This document shows, piece by piece, positions 22,835 to 32,507 of a DNA stretch of 64,000 nucleotides. The stretch covers positions 96,915,172 through 96,979,171 of the forward strand of contig OX375874.1 in NCBI GenBank assembly GCA_947359465.1, in the 5' to 3' direction. Numbering within the stretch: position 1 is the stretch's first letter; the number at the start of each line of letters is the position of its first letter. The position numbers and the translations under genes were made by a program. This DNA comes from Metellina segmentata (taxonomy: Eukaryota; Arthropoda; Arachnida; Araneae; Tetragnathidae). The notes below the pieces were generated by a model. The model was not told the origin of the DNA, did no database searches, and saw only the letters and a list, made by a program, of their open reading frames with translations.

Positions 22835-24289
22835 CAGGGTGTTTCAGTGAACCGTTTCAGAACTTCTAAGAGGGGTAGGGTACATCCTGACGAGCCAAAA
22901 TCATATACCAATGGGCAGTCAGAAATGCTTTCCTGACGCGGTAGATGGCGTTGTGCGAAAATCCCGAGCTTTCGTGTAGGGAATCTTCATTTCGCACAAG
23001 AACGCCAAGTTAGTAGGATGAATGATTACACGATCGCAGAGTTAGCCGATATGCATTTGGCGTACGGGGCTGCAAATTGTAGTGGGCCAGCCGCACAGCG
23101 TTTGTACGCGGAACGATATCCGACGAGGCGTATACCCAGTCATAATTTCTTTGCAAGACTGCACCAGAGGTTAGCTGAGACAGGTTCATTAGAAAGAGCT
23201 GACAGGGACAGGGTAAGAACAGCACGGACTGCAGACGTCGAACAGAATGTGCTGCAGCATGTACAGGGGAATCCAAGAACGAGTACACGAAGTGTAGCAA
23301 ACGCAGTCGGGGTTTCCCATTGCAGCGTCTGGAGGATTCTCCGAGAAGATGACATGCATCCGTTTCACGTGCAGCGTGTCCAGACCCAGCAACCGGAGGA
23401 TTATGCACCTCGTATTGTTTTCGCACAGTGGTACCTTGGAAAATGTGCTACAAATCCCCTTTTACCTGCTGAAGTGTTGTTTTCCGATGAGGCATCCTTC
23501 ACAAGCGAAGGAATTTTCAACACGCATAACGACCATATCTGGGCTGTCGAGAACCCGCATGCAATACGACGTCGTGCAGCACAGATTCGATTTTCGGTCA
23601 ATGTATGGGCCGGTATTATGGGAGATCACCTCATCGGACCTTACCTGTTACCGTCTCGTCTAACCGGACCTAACTACTTGCTCCTTCTGCAGCAAGTATT
23701 GCCACAACTTTTGAGAGATGAACAGATTTCTGCATCGACGCTACAGACAATGTGGTTCCAACACGATGGAGCCCCTGCCCATTATAGCGGAGATGTTCGT
23801 AACTAACTGGATGTCACATTTGGTCAGCAGTGGATCGGACGTGGTGGTCCCGTGCGTTGGCCTGCTCGGTCACCCGACCTATCATGTCTTGATTTTTATT
23901 TCTGGGGTCATCTGAAATCGCTAGTTTATGACACCCCTGTTGACAATGTTGAGGAGCTGGTTGCAAGAATTGCAGTAGCTGCCGGAGAAATTCGAGATAT
24001 GCCTGGAGTATTCCAGAATGTTCGGATGTCCATGCGTCGGAGATATGAGGCGTGCATTGTAGCCCGTGGAAGAAACTTCGAACACTTACTTTAATCCATG
24101 TACCTTTTGCTTCTTTTCATGTATTATTAAAACGATTTCTCACTTACGGTCTCTTTTCTTTACGGTGCTTCTGTGTACAACACCGCTTCAGGAAAGCATT
24201 TCCGACCCCACATTGCTATATGATTTCGAGTTGTCAGGATGTACCCTACTCCTCTTAGAAGTTCTGAAATGGTTCACTGAAACACCCTG
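22835..24289 (+). mobile_element. DUF4817-type DD41D transposon, 1455 bp, one nonsense mutation
   Basis: The 57-bp TIRs begin CAGGGTGTTTCAGTGAACC (22835-22891 and 24233-24289) and differ at two positions. TA target duplications lie at 22833-22834 and 24290-24291. It encodes a transposase with a single in-frame stop. Confidence 0.93.
23018..24094 (+). pseudogene. DD41D transposase with a single premature stop
   Basis: The frame has the same length (359 codons including the stop) as the intact copy at 26995. An N-terminal DUF4817-like helix-turn-helix (about residues 4-60: YTIAELADMHLAYGAAN...RLHQRLAETGSL) precedes a second HTH (about 85-120) and a DDE domain with D157 (FSDEASF), D250 (FQHDGAPAH) and D292 (SPDLSCLDFYFWG). 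Codon 263 is TAA (23804-23806) where the sister copy has TAC (Tyr). The frame is otherwise uninterrupted to the natural stop at 24092-24094. The product would lose the third catalytic Asp, so it should be inactive. The two copies are clearly different in sequence, so this is a separate subfamily. Confidence 0.9.
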
Positions 24290-24921
24290 TATATAATTCT
24301 CTTACGTGGAACGCAAAAAAGACGTTATTTGTTATCGCGTTTTGATAACATTTTCCGATTGTTTGTTTACCACAAATCCGCGGGCCTCAATTGAATTAAT
24401 AGCGATATCGGATGAAATTTTATTTAAAAAAAAAAGAATTTTAGTCGAGCTGTTGCAGTTAATAGAAATCAAAGAAAGCGGAGGATCTTTTCAGGGCCAA
24501 CAATTATAGTTCAGCAAGACGCTTGCACTACAACTTTTAACAACAAACTCAATGAAAAAGTGTGGGTAACTTGAGTGCTGAGTAAATGTACACACATGAT
24601 GGGTATTCATTTCCAAAACAACATGCTGGGTATTCAATTTACAAAACAGCGCTCACATTTCGAGTCAAAATGTGCTCAAAGTTTTCATTTGAATTCTGAT
24701 TCCAGAGGTACTGTATATATCTTTTCTGTAATACAGCAAATTTAGATTTGAAAAATATTTTTTTGGAATATCATATTTTGTAAACAATCCCTTCTGCCAG
24801 CACACATGTCTTCATTGATGTGAGAGAAGCGAGCATAGGTTCGCGCAGCGATCCAATGAGGATTGCGAAGCAATCCTCCGGGGGTCGGCGAGGGTTAGTG
24901 AGCAGGGGGCGGACCTTCTAG

Positions 24922-26103
24922 TATAAATTATAAGCCATTTTGATAGCTTTAATCTTTTAAACCGATTACGCATTTACGGTCATAATAACAAGTCTATTTT
25001 TAATCCAGGGTTAAGCTAATCCGCGGATCAAAGTTAAACCCTAGATTATCACAGAACCGTATTTACAAATTTTCATTATTTCACTGTTTAGAAATCAATT
25101 CTACTGCTTTTCGAGAGTTCGTATTTTGTTCGGATATTTCACCCAACTTCAATCCTGTCATATTGGCGATGGAATACAAATGGACAGCTTTTATACGAAG
25201 GTACACTTTAGCCTCTCGTACCTATGGACAAAATACGCTGCTGTCCCGACGAACAACAGCGGATCGTCAGTGATCCGTTTCCAAGCTACTTTGAAAATTT
25301 CAGAATGTAATATAATTCATAGGTAAAATGATTTAGTATGTGCTTATGTTAAACAAAAATTTACTGATAAAATGATAAGACCTTCAGTTTCATGTTTCTT
25401 TTACTAGTTTTGTGTTAGGATAAGATTTTTCACATTTATTGATGCACTCAAAAGTGGCATGCTAAGAAAAATACTAGTTCCTTCGCTGCGATTTATTGTA
25501 AATGAAGAAGTCTGACATGATTGTGACCATGAAAAGAAATTTCAGTGAGCTGTAATTTTGTAGTAAAATTTAAGTATGAAGCTTTCAAGTAAAATCTAAG
25601 CTTTTTGATATCTTTTTGCGTAAGTACTTGACAGTTTGGTATTTTTATAAATTATCTTAATTTTTGAAAAGTAAAATTTTTTTTGATTGTTAAAAAAAAG
25701 TTCGAGTTGAAAAATTGTTTAAAAGTTTTTCTGCACTTTCTGGGCTTTTCTTTAGCTACATCACCACCTGTTCGTAGGTATGGAGGGCGTGTTGTACCAA
25801 GGGACAGTGGAAGCAGTTAACAATTTTCCCCTTTTTACGTTGATAAAAACGAAAATAGATACCACTACAATGAGAAATAGGTAGCAAAACCTAGTTCAAC
25901 ATGAGTAGCAGCACACCCCTTTAATTTTGATAGAAAAAAATTAGAAAATTCAAAATAAAATTTTGTACACCTGGTACACTTTTCTCTACTGCGAATGTGC
26001 AACTCTCAACCGAAAGATAATCCGTCGATTTCGGAGGATCAAAATGTAACACCGAAATAGCGGTGAACCAGAACACATCTGGGCATATCTGTTTTATAGA
26101 AAA
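24922..26103. other. Spacer between the two inverted H3 Helitrons
   Basis: No gene seen. About 25000-25060 holds a GGGTTAA...TTAAACCC quasi-palindrome. About 26000-26075 (TCTCAACCGAAAGATAATCC ... AACACCGAAATAGCGGT) is directly repeated at 28410-28815, outside the right Helitron, where the SINE at 28446 interrupts it. Confidence 0.45.
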
Positions 26104-26745
26104 CTAGGGAGCCCGGCCCCTGCTCGCTAATGATCGCCAACCCGGGAGGATTGCTTTGCAATCTTCATTGGTACGCTGCGCAAACCTATGCTCGCTTCGC
26201 TCGCATCAATGAAGACATGTGTTCTAGCAGAAGGGATTGTTTATAAAATATGATATTCCAAAAAAAAATATTTTTCAAACCTAAATTTTTTTACAGAAAA
26301 TATATACACGGTACTTCTGGAATCAGAATTTAAATGAAAACTATGAGCACATTTTGACTCAAAATGTGAGCCCTGCTTTGGAAATTGAATACCCAGCATG
26401 TTGTTTGTGTGTACATTTCCCCACCACTCGAGCCACCCATACACTTTTTTCATTGAGTTTGTAGTCGAAAGTTGTAGTGCAAGCGTCTTGTTGAACTATA
26501 ATTGTTAGCCCTGAAAAGGACCTTTTTTTAATGGCCCTGAAAAGATCCTTCGCTTTCTTTGATTTCTATTATAAACTGCAACAGCTCGACTAAAATTTTT
26601 TTTCAATAAAATTTCATCCGATAACGCTATAAATTCGATGAGGCGCGAGGCTTCGTGGTAAACGAACAATCGTACGATGTTGCTTAAACACGATAACAAA
26701 TAACGTCTTTTTTGCTTGCCACGTAAGAGAATTATATATACTATA

Positions 26746-28250
26746 CAGGGTGGTCCCGAATTCATGGTACAAACTTTAATGGTAGGTACAGGACATTGTA
26801 ACAATGATTTATTGTATAGGAATGTATAGTCGCAAGTGACGCGGTGAGGCGTAAACAGGGGAAATAAAAGGAAAGAGAAATGGAGTGATCGGTTGGTATC
26901 ATTGCCGGTAGAGGGCAGTAGATGTCTAGCCGCTGTTGAACATGATGCATCGCAGTAGGGAAAAGCGCCATTCACAATTGTGCTGCCGTAGACGATGGGT
27001 GACTTTACGTATGCAGAAAAAGCAGACATGCATTACATGTACGGCCGTGCAAATGGTAACGGCAGAGCTGCGTTACGAATGTATCGCGCGGAGTATCCTG
27101 ATCGACGAATGCCGGATCATAGAATTTTTCAACGGTTACATCGTCAACTTTGTGAAACAGGTGCGTTCGACGTCAACAGACATGGCGCTGGTCGAGTAAG
27201 ACCTGTACGCACTCCAAGGCTGGAAGAAAGCATCTTGAACATTGTGGCTGATAGACCCGAGTCAAGCACAAGAACTGTTGCGCGTGACGTAGGTGTGAGT
27301 CATCAGACTGTATGCAGAGTGTTAAACGAAAATCGCTTACACCCCTTCCATTTTCAGAAAGTACAAGCATTGAATCCGGCAGATTATCCTCGCCGCGTGA
27401 ACTTCTGCCTGTGGGTGATGCAGCAATGTGCGTTGCAGCCGGATTTCGTAGATTATGTGCTATTTACAGATGAAGCGACATTTTCACGCGAGGGTGTCTT
27501 TAATGCGCACAATTCCCATGTGTGGGCAACCGATAATCCACATGCAACGCGTCGACATGCGTTTCAACAACGTTTCAGTATTAATGTGTGGGCTGGTATT
27601 GTGAACGACTTTTTGATTGGCCCATACTTACTACCCACGCGGCTCACTGGCGGAAGCTATCTTATTTTTCTGAAAGAAGTGTTACCACAACTGCTGCATG
27701 ATGTTCCGATCGCCATTCGTAACCGCATGTGGTTTCAGCACGATGGGGCGCCAGCACACTTCAGCATTGATGTACGGAATTACCTGAATGCCACGTTTGG
27801 TACTCGATGGATTGGGCGTGGTGGACCAGTCCCTTGGCCACCCCGATCTCCCGATTTATCGAGCCTCGATTACTTTTTATGGGGACAGCTAAAGCATCTT
27901 GTTTATGAGACTCCAGTTGACTCAGATGAGGATCTCGTCGCTCGCTTATCTGTAGCTGCTGCAGGTGTGCGTGAAATACCAGGCATCTTTGAACGTGTAC
28001 GCCAATCGCTCCACCGACGCTGTCAAGCATGTATCGATACTGGTGGACGCAATTTTGAACAATTACTGTAAACATGACACTTGTCAACAACGCTTTCAAT
28101 AAAATCTTTGTTTTTCCTTTCGGCCGTTATTTCCCCCCTGTTTTCGCCTCACCGCGTCACTTGCGACTATACATTCCTATACAATAAATCATTGTTACAA
28201 TGTCCTGTACCTACCATTAAAGTTTGTACCATGAATTCGGGACCACCCTG
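26746..28250 (+). mobile_element. Intact DUF4817-type DD41D transposon, 1505 bp, 106-bp perfect TIRs
   Basis: TIRs 26746-26851 and 28145-28250 are identical over 106 bp (starting CAGGGTGGTCCCGAATTC), with weaker similarity continuing inward. TA duplications are at 26744-26745 and 28251-28252. It encloses an uninterrupted transposase gene. Perfect TIRs, an open gene and a clean TSD all point to recent insertion. Confidence 0.95.
26995..28071 (+). CDS. DD41D transposase, intact (358 aa)
   Basis: ATG at 26995 follows the left TIR by about 143 bp, and the stop is at 28069-28071. Residues 1-60 form a DUF4817-like helix-turn-helix (FTYAEKADMHYMYGRANGNG ... RLHRQLCETGAF). Residues 75-115 form a second HTH (TRTVARDVGVSHQTVCRVL) for TIR binding. 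The rest is the RNase-H-like DDE domain with D159 (LFTDEATF), D250 (FQHDGAPAHF) and D292 (SPDLSSLDYFLWG); 41 residues separate the last two. It should catalyse cut-and-paste transposition at TA. There is no nonsense codon or frameshift. A probable poly(A) signal AATAAA lies in the 3' region (about 28099). DD41D lineages such as rosa and VS are known in the IS630-Tc1-mariner superfamily; which of them this belongs to cannot be decided by eye. It might also encode a domesticated protein, but the intact TIRs argue for a mobile element. Confidence 0.95.
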   Translation: MGDFTYAEKADMHYMYGRANGNGRAALRMYRAEYPDRRMPDHRIFQRLHRQLCETGAFDVNRHGAGRVRPVRTPRLEESILNIVADRPESSTRTVARDVGVSHQTVCRVLNENRLHPFHFQKVQALNPADYPRRVNFCLWVMQQCALQPDFVDYVLFTDEATFSREGVFNAHNSHVWATDNPHATRRHAFQQRFSINVWAGIVNDFLIGPYLLPTRLTGGSYLIFLKEVLPQLLHDVPIAIRNRMWFQHDGAPAHFSIDVRNYLNATFGTRWIGRGGPVPWPPRSPDLSSLDYFLWGQLKHLVYETPVDSDEDLVARLSVAAAGVREIPGIFERVRQSLHRRCQACIDTGGRNFEQLL

Positions 28251-28445
28251 TAGATGAAATCACGTTTTTGTTCCGATTCATTTAAGATCAGTTAAATTGC
28301 GCGTCGTCGCAAGAATTCTGTAATTCAGCACAGAATGAAGTATGTCGTCCATTTTGTTTTGTTTACAGTATATCTAGCTTCTTTCACAAAAGGATAGTAC
28401 TGCGCATGCATAACACTCAACCGAGAGTTAATTCGCCGATTTTGG

Positions 28446-28774
28446 TAATGGTAATTTCTAGTTAACGTCGTACTAGAGCAACACAACGGGCTATTGACGA
28501 CGGTCCGGGATCAGTCCCTTAAGGGAAAGATCCGAGGACAACACCTCGTAATTTTGAACCACGGTCAGATGACGAAGATACACCTGAGCTGGCACCCCAC
28601 TCTCCAAACTTCCACGCCAACCCAACGTGAGGACTTTCGGCCACGACAGATTTAAGGTGCACCAGCCGCCTCTACACCATACGTTTACAAACATACATGC
28701 CCGGACCCGGATTCGAACCAGGAACCTTCAGATCTAGAGGCTAACACCTTAACCACTATACCGGTTGGTCGGCC
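28446..28774 (-). mobile_element. Full-length SINE (minus) with 10-bp TSD
   Basis: CCGATTTTGG is duplicated at 28436-28445 and 28775-28784. Joining the flanks restores a sequence that aligns with the empty site at about 26000-26075. The full head, B box and tail are present. Confidence 0.93.
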
Positions 28775-28784
28775 CCGATTTTGG

Positions 28785-29120
28785 AGGATCAAAATGTAAC
28801 ACCGAAACAGCGGTTTAAGCCTCGGATCAGGCATTGGAAAAACGGTTTCTTCCAAAACCCGGGTATTATCGTTGATCTGCGGTTTAACTTTGACTTGTGA
28901 ATACGGCCGTAAAACTACCAATGTGTGCTGCTTTCTTCGGTGCTAGTGAAACTTACCTTGAGCGTATGTCCATTAATTGAAGTTGTCTTGCGCCTGCGCA
29001 GCTTGACCAATTCCGACCATGCGCCATAAACTCAACTCAACCAACTATAATACTAAGAAATGAGAGAACCGGTTGATCCTATACTATCTGTTGGCCTGCC
29101 GTGATTTCACGCGTTATTTG
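28785..29120. other. Non-coding DNA
   Basis: 28785-28920 includes TCTGCGGTTTAACTTTGACT and ACGGCCGTAAAAC, weakly echoed (inverted) near 24970-25070. No gene. Confidence 0.35.
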
Positions 29121-29125
29121 TACAC

Positions 29126-29350
29126 AACCCAATCAGTGTGTTAGCTGTGTGTACACAAAATATAAAATACCTACGAGGAATATTTGCCATGAGCAAAAGT
29201 GATAAGAAACGGAGATAGTACGTAAGCCTTTTCTCTCTCAAATCAGATTTCTTCAGATAAATATATTTTGATAAACAAGTGCCGAGTGTGTCAATTGTTA
29301 TTGAGTAGGATTTTTCGATTGAAGTTCTACACTCAGCGCAGCGATCTAAG
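29126..29350 (+). promoter_or_regulatory. Candidate promoter and 5' untranslated exon
   Basis: In an otherwise repeat-free island, CCAATCAG (29129-29136) is followed by TATAAAAT (29161-29168), and about 180 bp later by a strong donor AAG|GTAAGT (GT at 29351). The spacing would allow a TATA-driven start near 29190 and a first non-coding exon of about 160 nt. This is pattern-based inference only, and no link to the exon at 56697 can be shown. Confidence 0.25.
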
Positions 29351-29541
29351 GTAAGTCACTGTTTTATAAATCAGTCTAAACTGTGTTTACTCGATAATTA
29401 TTTGTTTATTTACAACTTTGGAAATTCAGTTCCTCAAAAGTCTTGGTATAATTTTCAATTGCAGTTGGTTTCAGTGCCATGGTTTGGTTTAAAGACTAAA
29501 GGCAATTTTAGTCGAGTATTAGCGATTTATGGTTGATAGGT

Positions 29542-29780
29542 CATGGTAATTTTTATTGACGTCGTACTAGAGGAACACACCGGATTGATGTTGATGAACA
29601 ACGAGATTAATTTAAAGTAATTTGTGATTTCAAGGGAATGGTAGGCTAGTAGGTAGATGGATTTACCTTACAATGGAGCAACACTACGAGCTATTGGCCA
29701 TGGTCCGGTATCAAAACCGAAGGGAAATATCTGAGGATAATACCTCGTCATTTTGAATCACGATAATATATCGAGGATAT
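29542..29780 (-). repeat. Decayed SINE (minus), interrupted
   Basis: 29542-29582 matches the SINE 3' end and 29667-29780 its 3' body. The ~85 bp between them (GAGATTAATTTAAAGTAATT) resembles 625-660. Confidence 0.55.
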
Positions 29781-30021
29781 CTGAGAGGGGAATGATATGT
29801 GTTTGAGAAGATTTGGGGATTAAGAGCTCTTTGCACGACCCCACACTGGACAGCATTCGACATACCCATGCGTACTCCGTTTCTATATAGAAAACGTGTT
29901 GTTACGCATGCGTACTGAAACCGATTTAGTGTCGCAGGACTGATGTTGGACACATGTACGACTTGCCGTATGAACAAAGAAGCAATCGACTCACAAGTCA
30001 TATCAAGCTGTAATAAAAGTA

Positions 30022-30125
30022 GTGGTTCAAAATTACGTGGTGTTGTCCTCGAATCTAGCCTTCATGGGATTGATCCCGGACCGTCGTTGTTGCTCTAGTA
30101 CGACGTTAATTAAAAATTACCATTA
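30022..30125 (+). repeat. SINE 3' fragment
   Basis: GTGGTTCAAAATTACGTGG to TACGACGTTAATTAAAAATT, with an ATTACCATTACC tail. Confidence 0.75.
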
Positions 30126-30219
30126 CCATAGTAAAACTATCATCGTGTCTGGTACCCTTCAGAATCTGAAATTGAACCGGAACTTTCCACAAATTTTGTT
30201 TGTGTTGGGTTTGTGTTCG

Positions 30220-30384
30220 TTTTGGAGAGTGGGGTGCCAGCTCAGGTGTTGCTTCGTCATCTGACCGTGGTTCAAAATTACGAGGTGTTGTTCTCGAATC
30301 TCTCCCTCGAGGGACTGATCCCGGACCGTCGTCAATAGCCCGTTGTGTTGCTCTAGTACGACGCTAACTAAAATTACCATTAAC
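30220..30384 (+). repeat. SINE 3' half
   Basis: It begins TTTGGAGAGTGGGGTGCCAG and ends CTAACTAAAATTACCATTA. Confidence 0.8.
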
Positions 30385-30481
30385 ACAAATTTTATATGAA
30401 CTTTTAATTTGGTTTATCATTGTCAGTGAAATTTTATATTCCGGGCGATGGGTCCTTCAAAGGCGGAATGACAGTAATTTT

Positions 30482-30530
30482 GTAATAGCGCATTGTATTG
30501 CTCTAGTACGACGTTAATTAAAATACACAT
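30482..30530 (+). repeat. SINE 3' tail fragment
   Basis: TTGCTCTAGTACGACGTTAA plus a short tail. Confidence 0.55.
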
Positions 30531-30632
30531 CTACAGCAATTTTAGTTAAATTTTGACTCTCATCACCAGTAGCAACATGCATATCAATGGACTTGTGTAT
30601 TGTCTCTTAGCTTTTAATTCCTTTCCTTAAAA

Positions 30633-31289
30633 GCTGACCACCCGGTTTGGTGGTTAAGGTATTTGCCTCTAGATCGGAAGGTTTCTGGTTCGAAATCCAG
30701 GTCAGTGGAAATGGTAATGGTAATTTTAGTTAACGTCGTGCTAGAACAACACAACGGGCTATTGACGACGGTCCGGGATCAGTCCCTTAAGGGAAAGATC
30801 CGAGGACAACACCTCGTAATTTTGAACCACGATCAGATGACGAAACACCTGAGCTGGCGCTCCTCTCCAAACTTCCACACCAACCCAACGTGCGGACTTT
30901 CGGCCACGACAGATTTAAGGTGCACCAGCCGCCTCTACACCATACGCTTACAAACATCCGGACCCGGATTCGAACCAGGAACCTCCCGATCCAGAGGCTA
31001 ACACCTTAACCACTATACCGGTTAGTCGACTCCAGGTCAGTGCATGGATGTTTGTAAGGTGTAGAGGCGGCTGGTGCACCTTAAATCTGTCGTGGCCGAA
31101 AGTCAACACGTTGAGTTGGTGTCGAGGTTCCGAGAATGGGGTGTCAGCTCAGGTGTTGCCTCGTCATCTGACCGTGGTTCAAAATTACTTAGTGTCGTCG
31201 TCGGAACTTTTCGTTTAGGGGATTGACCCCGGACCGTCGTCAATAGCCCGTCGTGTTGCTCTAGTACGACGTTAACTAAAATTACATTA
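30633..31289 (+). mobile_element. Full-length SINE (plus) carrying a nested SINE, 13-bp TSD
   Basis: Outer copy: head at 30633-30707 (AGCTGACCACCCGG... with B-box GGTTCGAAATCC), then resumption at 31043. CCTTTCCTTAAAA is duplicated at 30620-30632 and 31290-31302. Another SINE is inserted right after the head, at 30708-31030. Confidence 0.9.
30708..31030 (-). mobile_element. Nested SINE (minus) with 12-bp TSD
   Basis: TCCAGGTCAGTG is duplicated at 30696-30707 and 31031-31042. It is complete in the opposite orientation to its host SINE. Confidence 0.92.
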
Positions 31290-31363
31290 CCTTTCCTTAA
31301 AAATAGCTGTTTATTTGCTCATAATCAACTGTAGAGTAAAAGCGTTTGCGATGTAATGAACTA

Positions 31364-32352
31364 CACTCAAACCTGTTTTCGTGCGGTGGATAAGGAACTG
31401 CATAAAAGAAAACACATACAAAAAATCTTCCAAAACTTCACGAGTAGCTATAAAAAATGTTTTTCGCAACACATTTAAAAAGTTTTTTTTTATGCGGTGA
31501 ATGAGGACCGCATAAAAAAAGTCTCACGAAGAAAATAACTCAAAACCTTACGAAATAACTAGAAATTGCTTTTTTAAACGAAATCAAGACGCGAGGCTTG
31601 GCAATTACTTGGAATCTCGTCAAGCCTTTTGGAATCTCATTTAGAAATCTCGTTTAAAAATTACACATGCGAACATTTTTAAATATTTTATTTACATATG
31701 TACTTATTTTACACATACAAAACTTTTCAAAATGTAGTCGACCGTTATCCTTCGTAGTCTGACAATAGGCGGATTTTCATGTGGTGAACTGGTTCAAAAT
31801 CACTTTCGTCACTACCTCGCACTCGTTTAGAGTTGACTTTTTTCAGTTACTATGTTGTCGGTGTAAGGGACTAAAAAGTATAAAATAATTTCTCCTGGCC
31901 CCATGCAGATTCCTGGCCCCATACAGATTCCTGGCCCCATACAGATTCCTGGCCCCATACAGATTGTCCTGTAAATTCATGATTGTGAAGTTTTAATAGC
32001 TATAAAAATACTTGTAAGATTTAAAACAAAAAACGTGGGAGCTTTACACTCCTCACTATTATCTATTGCATGCGCCCCACGTTTTTCGTTTTAAATCTTA
32101 CAAGTATTTTTATAGCTATTAAAACTTCACAATCATGAATTTACAGGATAATCTGTATGGGGCCAGGAGAAGTTATTTTATACTTTTTAGTCCGTTACAA
32201 AAACGTGCTATAGTAAAAAAATTTTTATTTAAGTAATTTTTATTGATAACTTCGTCAGTTATGTTCTAATTTGATTGAAATTTTGAAAGGACTGTAAGTA
32301 GATTGTACTGAATAAATTTTTTTCATAAACCGCACAAAAACAGGTTTAAGTG
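31364..32352. mobile_element. TA-flanked TIR transposon, non-autonomous, 989 bp
   Basis: The ends CACTCAAACCTGTTTTCGTG and (inverted) CACTTAAACCTGTTTTTGTG are flanked by TA at 31362-31363 and 32353-32354. A subterminal hairpin TATGCGGT/ACCGCATA with T/A arms lies at about 31485-31520. There is no transposase. It hosts the palindromic element at 31862-32199. The TIR style suggests mobilisation by a pogo/Tc1-type enzyme. Confidence 0.7.
31862..32199. mobile_element. Foldback/MITE-like palindrome, 338 bp
   Basis: Arms begin TGTAAGGGACTAAAAAG (left) and the inverse of TGTAACGGACTAAAAAG (right), and continue for more than 120 bp, with only about 40 bp of unpaired centre (around 32029-32070). The left arm holds four tandem copies of CCTGGCCCCATACAGATT (first one variant), the right arm only one. 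Confidence 0.85.
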
Positions 32353-32507
32353 TATGTAAGAAAATCGATATATTGATGCTCTTTACCTGTTGTCAATCTT
32401 ATTCACATGTTTTTGGAATTTACGCTGATTTAATAAATATTATTTCAAAGAAAAGGGACCGCTTATTGATGGATCGTTATTTGCATTTGAAGTCACTGTA
32501 CCGTTGA

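Larger units (their letters stand above)
22825..24921 (+). mobile_element. Helitron family H3, left copy (plus), split by a DD41D element
   Basis: The 5' end TCTGTATATA (after A 22824) is interrupted at 22835 by a DD41D transposon and resumes at 24290 as TATATAATTCTCTTACGTGG. The element ends CGGACCTTCTAG before T (24922). Near the 3' end is a perfect stem-loop GGATTGC-GAA-GCAATCC (24860-24876). Without the insert it is about 640 bp. It is the mirror image of 26104-28254. There is no coding capacity. Confidence 0.8.
26104..28254 (-). mobile_element. Helitron family H3, right copy (minus), split by an intact DD41D element
   Basis: On the minus strand it starts A|TCTA (28254-28251), is interrupted by the transposon at 26746-28250, and resumes GTATATATAATTCTCTTACG. 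It ends CTAG (26107-26104) followed by T. The GGATTGC/GCAATC hairpin lies near 26145-26165. Without the insert it is about 644 bp and aligns with the left copy over its whole length. Confidence 0.8.

Noticed and set aside
23010..23426. Minus-strand frames of 138 and 71 codons
   Set aside because: Antisense shadows of the DD41D transposase.
26505..27029. 174-codon minus-strand open frame
   Set aside because: It spans the Helitron/transposon boundary and the TIR, antisense to the transposase start.
22825..28254. A single compound transposon moved by the two DD41D elements as in bacterial composite transposons
   Set aside because: The two transposons have different TIRs, each has its own TA duplication, and each interrupts a Helitron end; two independent insertions are the simpler reading.
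18832..30386. Recurring minus-strand peptides such as LVILNHGQMTKQHLSW and CTLNLSWPKVLTLG
   Set aside because: They are translations of the SINE body repeated at each SINE copy, not a gene family.
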